Assembly: GCA_025399215.1 (NCBI GenBank)
Contig: MU621311.1
Span: 1-26,653 of the forward strand
Length of the DNA stretch: 26,653 bases
Reading direction: 5' to 3'
Source: Globomyces pollinis-pini
Lineage: Eukaryota; Chytridiomycota; Chytridiomycetes; Rhizophydiales; Globomycetaceae
Positions 11,502 through 20,543 of this stretch are shown here, piece after piece. Numbering within the stretch: position 1 is the stretch's first letter; each line of letters begins with the position of its first letter. The notes under the pieces were generated by a model. It saw only the letters and a program-made list of their open reading frames with translations. It made no database searches and was not told the origin of the DNA. The position numbers and the translations under genes were made by a program.

Positions 11502-13082
11502 TTAAAGACCTTGAGCTGGATACATCCAGTTATATTTATCAACCACATCTCCATTTTGAATTTGTCGATACAAATCATAGAGCATCTTAAACCCTTTCAC
11601 ATCATCACCTAATTTCACAGTTTCAAGTTTAATGATAGGTTCTTCAAAATCATCATCCCACATGGTAGCGATATCAGTTTTGGGCGTAGGGTTGATTGGG
11701 TTTTGGGGGATTTCACGGTCGATTTGACCGATTGGTGTAATAACGACTGCAGTACCACAAGCGCATATTTCATCAAATTGGCCAGTTTGGATTTCCGACC
11801 ATTCGACTTGGCGGCGTTCGACAGCCCAATTAAAATGGTTAGCTGCTAGCTCGGACAGGGATCGATTGGTTACTGAGGCAAGGATACTGTTGCTCAAGGG
11901 TGTAACATATGTTCGCTTTCCGTTTGCATCTATCGTGTCAATTCATTTTGTTCATATACCTAATGTTAGTTATTAATTTACAAAAACAAATACCTGGTTT
12001 GGTCAAGGCAGCGAAATTGGAAGTGGCAAATTCTTCCACATACTTGTTTGTTTTAGAATCCAAAAACAAAAGAACAGTGTAACCTTTCTCGATGGCTTTT
12101 TGAGTTGGAAGTAGAGTAGGAGCATAGTTACCGGCCAGCTTTACAGATCCCTGACATAGTTAGTAGGTGTATTGGACCCATATGTATAAATACAGTGGGA
12201 GTTTGATATAAAAGAATATAAACACAATTTGTGCCTGGTACTAATTCATCAAGATTTAAATGGTGATGATTTTTGTGTAAGAATAAGTGGTGAATATGTT
12301 TGTGTTCAAGTTTGTGACCATAAAGGTCAAGAACAAAGATTTTCAGATAGAGAATAAATATCTTACCATTCCAAAGGGAGCAGCACGATCAAATCCATGT
12401 TGAATCAAAGCCTTACTAGGTTTCACAATACCACCTTTATAATAACTTCCAACAGGGTTAACGTAAACAATAAAATAGTATTCATCTGAAGGCTGTAAAC
12501 CAAGCATAGGACCAGATCCAAAGACGAAGGGTCTAATATAACTAGAGATGAGATGAAAAGGGTGTACAGAGAGCCATCGCAACCATAAGGAGGAACGAAT
12601 TCAATATTATCCTTGACAACTCTTTGAACCGCATCGATAAACAAGTGTTCGTCAGGGTAAGGCATGCTAGCAGCGATACAAGAAGATTGAATACGTTTAG
12701 CATTTAAATGAGGTCTAAATATCCTAACCTATAGATGGTGTAAAATACAAAAGAACTATACTTTTCCATCTTTTGAAGTGAAAGCTTTTAATCCTTCAAA
12801 ACAAGCTTGACCATAATGTAATACAGACGAGTAAACATTTAAGTTTAAATCTGTTGAAGATTGAAAAGTACCATTATCCCATTTTTTGTTTGAGTATTTA
12901 TAAATGAGGATAGAATTAGTTTTGATGATATCGAAACCTATAATTAAATTATATAATAGTACCTAATATTAAAAAAGGATATGCATTACCTGATATTAAA
13001 AGATTAGGATTTCAAACCAATACCTAATATGAATCAATACAAGTAACCGATTACCTAAATTATTCCAATCAATGTTTGTCAT
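11502..13082 (-). CDS. BCAT: Branched-chain amino acid aminotransferase (374 aa)
   Basis: Exons 13082-13055, 12937-12762, 12728-12568, 12541-12367, 12150-11994 and 11929-11502. The enzyme transfers the amino group between Leu/Ile/Val and 2-oxoglutarate using pyridoxal phosphate. Visible family blocks are IDWNNLGF, LHYGQACFEGLKAF, IFRPHLNAKR, SLYIRPFVFG, VKLAGNYAP (the PLP Lys is residue 184), and TPLSNSILASVTNRSL near the C-terminus. Length is typical of the cytosolic form; no obvious mitochondrial presequence is seen. Five intron positions: a 117-nt block made of four units inside the codon for Gly10, then 33, 26, 216 and 64 nt, the last made of two units. It is divergent from the dienelactone hydrolase gene with 90 bp between starts, so the two may be co-regulated. 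Confidence 0.92.
11930..11993 (-). other. Back-to-back double intron in BCAT (last intron)
   Basis: Unit 1 spans 11993-11960 (34 nt, GTATTT to ATTAG, with an ACTAAC branch-like word). Unit 2 spans 11959-11930 (30 nt, GTATAT to GATAG, with TTGAC). The units touch directly, AG against GT. Coding must run from TKP to DANGKRTYVTPLS, so both units are removed. Confidence 0.75.
12151..12366 (-). other. Unusually long (216 nt) BCAT intron
   Basis: By far the longest intron in the window. It begins GTAAGA and ends TGTCAG, and separates GFDRAAPFGM from GSVKLAGNYAP, which are adjacent in aminotransferases. It has no clean internal AG-GT junction. On the plus strand it carries a 54-codon open frame without ATG, ending at 12357 and containing DLNGDDFCVRISGEYVCVQV. 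This may be chance or an inserted fragment. Confidence 0.6.
12938..13054 (-). other. Array of four back-to-back introns in BCAT (intron 1)
   Basis: The 117 nt between IDWNNL and GFDIIK divide exactly into four GT...AG units: 13054-13024 (31 nt), 13023-12990 (34 nt), 12989-12963 (27 nt) and 12962-12938 (25 nt). Each begins GTA and ends TTAG, TCAG or ATAG, and each is within the size range of ordinary introns here. No exon base lies between units. Units 2 and 3 share a TTTTAATAT(C/T)AG end, and units 1 and 3 share GTAAT and ATATTAG, which hints at duplication. Confidence 0.75.
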
Positions 13083-13172
13083 TGAAAGAACTGATGAGAT
13101 GAATCCATCAACTAACCCTAAGGTAACCCTAAAGTAACCCTAACAACTCCAAAATAATCACATGACTTTTTT
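13083..13172. promoter_or_regulatory. Divergent BCAT / dienelactone hydrolase promoter with three telobox-like repeats
   Basis: Only 90 bp separates the two start codons. TAACCCTAA occurs at 13113-13121, 13124-13132 and 13135-13143, each start exactly 11 bp apart, about one helical turn. ACCCTAA is the core bound by fungal Tbf1/telobox-type Myb factors and also the fungal telomere unit. The repeat is imperfect (TAACCCTAARG), so it is not an ordinary 6-bp telomere tract. A regulatory role is inferred. Confidence 0.55.
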
Positions 13173-14193
13173 ATGCTGATCAAGGAAACTTTTGTAGATA
13201 TTCAAACTCAAAATGGTTTAATGAGATTGCTTCTTATAATTCCGGTCACAAATGTAAGAATCCAATATCAAATTAATTGGACTTCTTCTTTTAGATTAAA
13301 AACCCTAAATTCCCTGCTATCCTAGTATTCACAGAAATTTATCAAATCACCGGTCCTGTTAAACGTTTCTGTGCTAGAATTGCTTCTCAAGGCTACATCG
13401 TCGCTTGTCCGGAATCTTATCATGAATTCTTACCAATTGGGACTGTAATCCCGTATGATCAAATTGGTACAGACTTGGGTAATACTCTGGTATTCTTATC
13501 ACAGCCTCACATTAGAAAGTATCTTTCACTCGCTTAACCATAGATTGAAAAACATTTGCATTCTTACGATAATGATGTCACTTCCATTCTCAATTACTTA
13601 ACTACACATCCCAACTGTACTGGACAATTTGGCGCTACTGGAATGTGTCTTGGCGGCCACTTGGCTTTCAGAGCCGCTTTTGATCCACGTATTAAATCTA
13701 CGGTCTGTTTCTTTGCCACGGATATTCACTCAGAAACTTTGGGGAAAGGTTTTAGTCATATAGCTTAAGCTTAGGTAAACGATCTGATTCTTTGAAGCGA
13801 TCTGCGGAAATTAAAGGGGAATTGCTAATGATATTTGGTACGTTTCATTTCTATTCATGTATAAAAACATTACTACTATGAATCATTTGTTAACTTCAAA
13901 AAATTTTATCATCTGGAGTTTACATTTTACCAAATACGTTACTAATTCAAGTAGGTAAACAAGACACTCATATCCCACAAGCTGGGAGAACACAGATATA
14001 CAACCAATTGGTCACCAACAACATCACCTTTTCATGGTGTGAATTCCAAGCTCAACATGCATTCATTCGTGATGAGAAATCAAAGGATCGGTACGATGCT
14101 GCATTGACCGATAATTGCTTCCATCTGCTCAAAGAATTATTCTTTAGGACACTTTATGTGACACCCCACCCTGACCTTCAGAATAAACTTTGA
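13173..14193 (+). CDS. Dienelactone hydrolase family protein (261 aa)
   Basis: Exons 13173-13253, 13295-13489, 13516-13518 (3 nt), 13544-13748, 13775-13837 and 13955-14193; introns 41, 26, 25, 26 and 117 nt. This is an alpha/beta hydrolase of the carboxymethylenebutenolidase family, cytosolic, with substrate unknown here. The catalytic triad is visible: Cys128 in GATGMCLGGH, Asp186 in GKQDTHIP, His217 in QAQHAFIRDE. Other blocks are IPYDQIGTDLGN and ATDIHSETLGKGK. The 117-nt intron is set by the need to join GELLMIF to GKQDTHIP. It also contains an in-frame open stretch (YILPNTLLIQV) that could be retained in an alternative form. The 3-nt exon encodes Lys93; without it the flanking introns would form one 54-nt intron and the protein would lose one residue. 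Confidence 0.9.
13490..13543 (+). other. Two introns flanking a probable 3-nt exon in the dienelactone hydrolase gene
   Basis: 13490-13515 (26 nt, GTATTC to ATTAG) and 13519-13543 (25 nt, GTATCT to CATAG) enclose AAA at 13516-13518. Both units have ordinary size and ends for this genome. The result NTL-K-IEKHL keeps the frame. Skipping the AAA would also keep the frame, so this needs transcript evidence. Confidence 0.55.
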
Positions 14194-14464
14194 TTATTTC
14201 CACAGCTATTCTTACGCTTGTTTCAATATCATTTACAGAATATGTATACTTTAGCACAAACACTTTATCGTCTTTCAACCTACTGTTGGTGTTTTGGTCC
14301 CATTGTTTAACACGAAACTATCTTAATACCTTTACTTATCTTGATTTTTTCTTAGACAATGTTGTAATGGATGATTCCACGCACATGTCACTCAAAAAGT
14401 ATCCAGTGATCACACATGACCTCATCAAAAGACCAATAAACAAACATTTCCAATATTACATATT

Positions 14465-15461
14465 ATGACAATCCGACTATTTTCACTCTCACCCATCCAC
14501 ATAAACACTTACTCAAAATCACTCATTCTACGACTCACCAACCTTACTGCATTTCTGGCCCTACTCACTGCTAACATCTTTGCCTCTGTACCACTCACAC
14601 GCTAATGATAGGCAAATCACACGAATGTAGGAACTATCAGCAATAAACACCTATCATGGCTTACGCCTGCGAATTATACATTCATAGCGTGGATCCCTAT
14701 CTACCTCCTTCTCCTCATCTTTACCATCTACCAACTACAGCCACATTCTTTGAACACCCCACTTATCGATACTAAGGTTAATATATGGATGGCGGCTAAT
14801 ATGCTATTTAATGCGCTCTGGTTGGTATGTTTCTTGAATGAACAACTGGTACTGGCTTTTGTATTAGAATTCTTAATGGCGGTCATGTTGACGTTTATCT
14901 ACATCAATCTCAATACTATTAACAAACCGCTGACATGGATGGAGTACATCTGCGTGCGGATGGTGGTATGTGTCTATCTCGGATGGATTACAGCTGCCAG
15001 TTTGGCATGTTTGTTTGCTGCAAGTACCACAAACACGCCCTTTTATACCCTACAAGGTATGGCTGTATAACTAATTGATCCGTATAGCGACGGCGGGGGT
15101 TGTACTTGGTACAGTAGTAGAATTGGCATTGTCGCAGTATGGACATGAACCCTGGATATCTGTTATGGCTGCATGGGCATTACTTGGCATAGCTACCAAA
15201 TGGCTCACTGTAAACTACACCTTTGGTATTACTACTCTCTTATGCAGCATTATACTACTGATCCAAACCCTACAGCTACTATTCTTTAAATGGAAAACAT
15301 CAACTCTTGGTATTTCTGATTCAGCTGCACAATGCAGTCAATTGCCATTGGCTGTACATGTGTTCAATGACAAGCAGCTTACAGCTGAAATCGATAAACA
15401 GGCAGAATCATTCGTGAATCAGGAAACATTAGACGATATTCAAATAGATTTCGATAAATAA
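14465..15461 (+). CDS. TspO/MBR-like (tryptophan-rich sensory protein) membrane protein (313 aa)
   Basis: Exons 14465-14587, 14612-15056 and 15088-15461; introns 24 and 31 nt. About seven hydrophobic spans. The order fits long TspO/MBR-like proteins: an N-terminal span around LTNLTAFLALLTANIFAS, then LTPANYTFIAWIPIYLLLL, a span with NMLFNALWLVCF, then VYLGWITAASLACLFAAS, which resembles the family's GWI-x-A-T-x-A-N block, then three more spans. The C-terminal 60 residues are polar with an acidic end. TspO-type proteins bind porphyrins, sterols or other lipophilic ligands; whether this one does is unknown. The family match is by motif pattern only. Confidence 0.6.
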
Positions 15462-15570
15462 ATTCCAGCTTTATAAAATAATAATATTCAGACAAGCAAA
15501 GGTTATGTTCATCAATCAGTCAATTCATTACTCGTGTATTCGTGTATTTGAGTGATTATATTACAAACAT

Positions 15571-16534
15571 CTAGAACAGGTTTTTAGCGGCGATCTTGGA
15601 ATGCCATGCTGCGGCATTCTCAAACCCATTCACTCCCATCTGGTAATCACTAAACGCCTGGTAAATCTCTTCCTTGGTGTTCATCACAAACGGTCCGTGT
15701 TGAACGATTGGTTCCTACTCGTCAATAAAAAGAAACTTACATCAATTGGTTCACCAGCAATAAGTGCGAATCGTGCTGGTTGTGAACCCGTTTCGACTTG
15801 GACTGTATTTCCGTCATGTCCAAATACAACAGTTGCATGTGCAGGCACAGATGATTTTTCAGGCCCGACTGTGGTTGAGTCTCCAGCCAACGTGTAGATG
15901 AAAGTTGTCCATCCCTCGGGAACAGTCTACAATCAATAAAAACAAAACTTACTTGTTCAAATGACTGATTAGCTTCCATATTGACATCCAAGTAATAAAT
16001 GGGTGAATTCGTGTGGATCTTGGCTTGTGCTCCATAACTTTCTCCCGCAATCACTTTCACTGTCACTCCACCTCCAGGTTTACTCGATACTGGGATATCT
16101 TTTGACAACAACTCTTGGTACTTGGGATCCACCATCTTATCCTTCTTTGGTAGATTAATCCATAACTGTAATCCTGTACAAGCAGTGTCAGATTTAGGCA
16201 TTTCCGCATGCAAAATCCCTTTCCCAGCAGTCATCCATTGCACATCTCCAGGTCCTATGGTACCACTATGACCAGCAAAATCTTCATGTTGAAATTCTCC
16301 TTCAATCATATACGTAACTGTTTCAAACCCTACGATATGAATATGATAGAGTATACCTCGATGTGGATGATCAGGGAATCCAGCGGGTTTCTTCACTAGA
16401 AATTCATCTAGCATTAGAAATGGATCTAGATTTCGTAATTTGGCAGTTCCAATGCTGCGACGAACTGTTGCTCCTACACCCTCACTCTGTGGGACTGATG
16501 AGACGATCTTGATTGCACTCTTCAAAACTGACAT
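15571..16534 (-). CDS. Pirin, copy 1 (294 aa)
   Basis: Exons 16534-16357, 16329-15953, 15926-15741 and 15714-15571; introns 27, 26 and 26 nt. Pirins are bicupin iron proteins, with roles as nuclear cofactors or quercetinase-like dioxygenases depending on organism. The metal ligands are all present: His56 and His58 in FPDHPHRG, His100 and Glu102 in [10 protein letters not shown]. The C-terminal cupin ends [17 protein letters not shown], as in the family. The first intron is a multiple of three with no stop, so retention would insert nine residues into the metal-binding loop. Paralogous to the gene at 16967-17927, with all three intron positions shared. Confidence 0.93.
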
Positions 16535-16966
16535 TAAAAATTGGTTTGGAAATTGAAGTTTTTAAAACTGGTTTTATAGTTGAGAACGGATAATTGTGGA
16601 AAAATAAGGATGTTTTGAATTCAACCAAGAACTAAGGCAAGGTGTCACAATTTCATTTTGGATTTCCCCTTTTGATGGAACAACTCTTTCAATGGAATTA
16701 TTATGGCAACGTGATGTTGAGTGGAAGGGGAAATAAGCAACGTCGGTTTTACTATTGATGAGAAGTTGTTGTGGGTCTCAATTTTCTGGAAAAGAATCAT
16801 TGGATGGAAATATACCAATACATTCAAGAATGGGTTTATAAACGTGTAAAATGTCTTTTATGCTTAGTAGAAACGATTACTTGCCTATAATTTTCTAAAG
16901 GCTAGTAAATGAGGTTTAACTATATTGAAGTATAGATTCTATAACCGTGATGCTCGTCATGTTACA
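16535..16966. other. Intergenic region upstream of pirin copy 1
   Basis: 432 bp with no convincing gene. It holds an inverted pair of CCCCT/AGGGG words: TTTCCCCTT at 16663-16671 and AAGGGGAAA at 16725-16733. AGGGG is the yeast stress-response element core, so these could be stress-responsive sites for the downstream pirin; function is inferred. Confidence 0.4.
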
Positions 16967-17927
16967 TTAAAGTTTAATCCTACTATGGCCACCAATGGAA
17001 GAGCGCCAATCTTGAGCGTTTTCGAACCCATTCTCACCATTCCTGTAATCTTCCAACGCTTTTCGAGTTTCTTCCAATGAATTCATCACAAACAGTCGGT
17101 CTTGGAATACTGGTTCCTAAAATAAGATTATGTGGTTACTTTTAGAGGTTGGCCAGCAATTAATACAAATCTGATTGGAACAGATGATGAGGTGACGGTG
17201 ACGGTATTTCCGTGCTCGTTAAATATGAGGATTGTTCGTTCATCTACTTTTTCTTTGGAATTCTCGATGATTGGACTCCCAGTAATAGAATAAATAAAAG
17301 TTGTCCAACCTTCTGGTACAACCTAAAGTATGAAAGATATTGTCCTACTTGCTCGAAAGATTGGTTAGGTTCCATATTAACATCCAAATAATAAATTGGC
17401 GAATTAGTATGGATCTTGGCCTGTGTTCCGTAACTCTCTCCTGCAATCACTTTCACTGTCACTCCACCTCCAGGTTTGTTGACTATAGGAATATTTTTTG
17501 AGAGCAGCTCCTGATATTTTGGATCCACCATTTTATCTTTCTTTGGAAGGTTTACCCATAACTGTAATCCTGTACAAGCAGTATCAGATACAGGCATTTC
17601 CGCATGCATAATGCCTTTCCCAGCCGTCATCCATTGAACATCTCCAGGTCCAATGCTACCTTTATGTCCTGCAAAATCTTCATGTTGTAATACTCCATCA
17701 AACATATAAGTAACTGTTTCAAATCCTAATGTGAGAGTCATCACAATACCTCGATGAGGATGATCAGGAAATCCAGCCGGTTTGATGACTTTAAAATCGT
17801 CAAGTAGTAAAAATGGATCCAAATTTCGTAAGTGTCTGGTTCCAATTGTCCGATACACTAAAGCTCCGAGACCTTCACGTTTAACTACAGCATGAATGCT
17901 TTTTGACAGTTTCTTGATGACACTCAT
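16967..17927 (-). CDS. Pirin, copy 2 (295 aa)
   Basis: Exons 17927-17750, 17725-17349, 17322-17140 and 17116-16967; introns 24, 26 and 23 nt. Exons 1 and 2 have exactly the same lengths (178 and 377 nt) as in copy 1, and long blocks are identical, for example [20 protein letters not shown] differs from copy 1 at one position. Metal ligands are conserved ([18 protein letters not shown]). The C-terminal cupin and tail (ENGFENAQDWRSSIGGHSRI) diverge more. The 23-nt third intron is the shortest firm one in the window. A tandem duplication with divergence, both copies intact. Confidence 0.93.
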
Positions 17928-18047
17928 TTATCCAACTTGATGCACTTCCTCAAAGAAAGGGAAAAATGGGCAATGGCTAAAGGTACACAACCACCCAAAA
18001 AAAAGGAGACTTCAAATGGGTTTCATTGATGTATTATAGTAAACAGA

Positions 18048-20336
18048 TTATATTTCATAGATTTCTGGATTTTTCCAAAACCCTTTAACACAACTTTTGA
18101 TCGAGTTTGAAATACTTTCCGTGAATTCGATTCCACCATGTACATATATCTTGTCTGTACCTTTTGATTTGCCCATGATAGGTGTCAAAGAAGATTTTTG
18201 TATTCCGTTTAAATCAAGTTGATGGAACTGTAAACAATCTGGAAACACTTTTTCAATCAACTGAAGTTTTTCAGGTAAATTGGATCCTACTTGGTAGGGT
18301 ACAGTTTTATAACAGTCAATGAAATGTACTTTGATATTATTGGTTGGTTTAATACAATGGATTGGAAAACTTCCTTCCATTTCTGTACTTTGGTTGAATC
18401 CAAAACACCATCCATCATTTGAATATCTCTGGACTTTTACGATATGACCTTTGGCTATAGACACCTGCATACTATTTTTCGAAACAAAATTATCTGTTGC
18501 CTATAACTTTAGACAGTACCGTTACATACCTTAATTTCTGTATCAACAGGAAAGTAGTGTGACTCTACTAAATCAATAAACGTTTCATCCAGAGACCAAT
18601 TTGTGAAAAAGAATATATCTCCTTTGCTCCTCTTGATACTGAATTTTTTCAGTAATGGCTGTATATATTCCAACTTCGGTGTTGCGTTAGTATTGGGTGT
18701 AAATGCTGATTTAGCGGAGTAGGCAGTTTCAGGAGTATTAATCACCTCCTTAAGAGTACTTTTTCTTGATATATTATTGGATCTGGTAAGAGTTGCATCA
18801 AAATCGAGTAATTTAGGTGTAAAAGATTCCGCAAATTCCTCTGGTGGTGTGGAACTTGGCCGGGTAAGAGTCAGATCTAAAATAGGTGTAGGATGTGATG
18901 AGGTAGGTCGAACTAGTGTTGTATCTGCCAAACTTTTCTCGAAATCAAATTCTCCCAAGATTCCACTTGAATATTTAGGATTTTTTGGGGTGTCCAAGAA
19001 AGACGATAACTTATCGGGAGTTGAATTGATTTCAAGGTATCTGGATTCATCTTTAAGGTTTAGAGACGAATCAGTTCTATTCAAAGTATTTTTAGATGAT
19101 TTGAATTGAGGAATATGGAAATTCGGTAACGTCAAGTTGGTAGTAAGAGAAGGATTCCATTGTCTATAAACAAAGAAACTGATCAATCCAATTAAAATAA
19201 AAATTCCCAAGATAAATAAAACTGCATTGAAACCGGTGGAGTGTGACATATCATTGTTATGAAATCTAAAAGTCATGAGTCCGACGTTGAGATCAATTAC
19301 AGGAATGTATCGGTAGAATATTTTGGTAGCTTTTTAATAGACTCAGGAATAGGTAGCGTTAACATATTATTTGAAAGGTCCCTAAATCTTGGTTAAATTC
19401 AATAAAAATACAATGAACGTAATTTTGATAGGTTTCCTAGTTCATCAGGGATTTGCCCATTGAGATGATTTGACTTTAAAGACCTTTAAGGATTAGATAT
19501 TATTCTATTTACAGTTGCTCCAAATTGCTTAATTTTCCAAAAGAATTAGGAATTGAACCTGAAAAATCATTCAAAGATAAACCCCTATCATATAAATTAT
19601 CCTGAAAGATTACAATGACATTAATTCAGTGAGTTTTCCAAATTCTTCAGGTAAACTTCCATTTATCTTATTCAAATCCAAATATCTACTTTAAGTCGTG
19701 AATGGATATTACAATGATTTCATTTTCGATAGATTGAATAATTCTGAGGGTATAGATCCAGAGATTGAGTTATTTACAAGATTTCTATGGTTACTAACAG
19801 ATAATGAACATACAGACTCTCCAACGTTTTCAATTCAGAGATTTCTTTTGGTATAACACCAGAAATACTATTAGAATGAACACTCCTACATAATTAGGAT
19901 AGATGCTGTATTACAGAAATTGTAACGTTGATAATGTTCCTAAACTTGGAGGTAAAACACCTTTCAAGTCATTTGAGCTTAAATCAAGATATTGTAAGAC
20001 TTTCAAATCAGGAAGGTCAGGAAAATATCCAGATAAAGAGTTTCCCTTTAACGATCTAATCAAATTAATAATACTATTTCAAAATACATTGATTGTAGTT
20101 TTGTCAAAGAATTTAATTCTGGTGGTATTCTGCCATTTAATTTAAGATTATCAAAGTTGCTAGAAATGAGTTTAAATACTATAATACATTTGAATGATTC
20201 GTCTATCTTTATCGCATATCACGTTTGATGAGATGGTACAACATTCGGAAATTTTAAATCCGGTTCCAGGACCATTAGATAGTGCCGGGTAAATGAATTT
20301 TGCCATTTGATTACAATCATCTGAAGGTATTGACAT
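18048..20336 (-). CDS. LRR-transmembrane-SH3 receptor-like protein A (663 aa)
   Basis: Eleven exons: 20336-20188, 20159-20088, 20055-19915, 19885-19814, 19784-19713, 19685-19614, 19584-19513, 19483-19412, 19381-19301, 19265-18530 and 18500-18048. The ectodomain has a Cys N-cap (DC..., ECC, VICD) then about nine 24-residue repeats of the plant-like type LxxLxLxxNxLxGxIP. Six exons are exactly 72 nt, one repeat each, with phase-2 introns at the same Leu position. A membrane span lies near 279-303 (NAVLFILGIFILIGLISFFV), followed by a Ser/Thr-Pro-rich cytoplasmic linker, the block GDIFFFTNWSLDETFIDLVE, an SH3 domain (GHIVKVQRYSNDGWCFG), and a conserved C-terminal segment. No signal peptide is visible at this start, so an upstream exon may be missing. 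Probably a surface receptor or adhesion protein; ligand unknown. Confidence 0.85.
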
Positions 20337-20543
20337 TTTCTAATAGAAAGATTTGTTTGAAAGCCAAAGTTTCATTTTGTTGGTTTACCTGAGCCAACCT
20401 CTGAGCCTTTCCTCAACACTTGTGTCGGATACCGTTTTATTATTGTGTATATACAAGTGATACTACAGAACTTGAATGCATTGTTTTGACGCGATCATTA
20501 AAGAATCATCATAATAAATGTTTTTATTTTATTAAATTCATAA

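Noticed and set aside
13113..13143. A chromosome end (true telomere)
   Set aside because: Only three imperfect units with 2-bp spacers, flanked on both sides by intact genes.
14190..14468. Open frame of 92 codons after the dienelactone hydrolase gene
   Set aside because: No family resemblance and it overlaps the start of the next gene; a chance frame in the intergenic gap.
16645..16827. 60-codon minus-strand frame between the pirins
   Set aside because: No recognisable motif, no splice context, and composition like intergenic DNA.
18777..19109. 110-codon plus-strand frame opposite LRR protein A
   Set aside because: Antisense shadow of the Ser/Thr-Pro-rich tail, which is coding on the minus strand and continuous with LRR exons and SH3.
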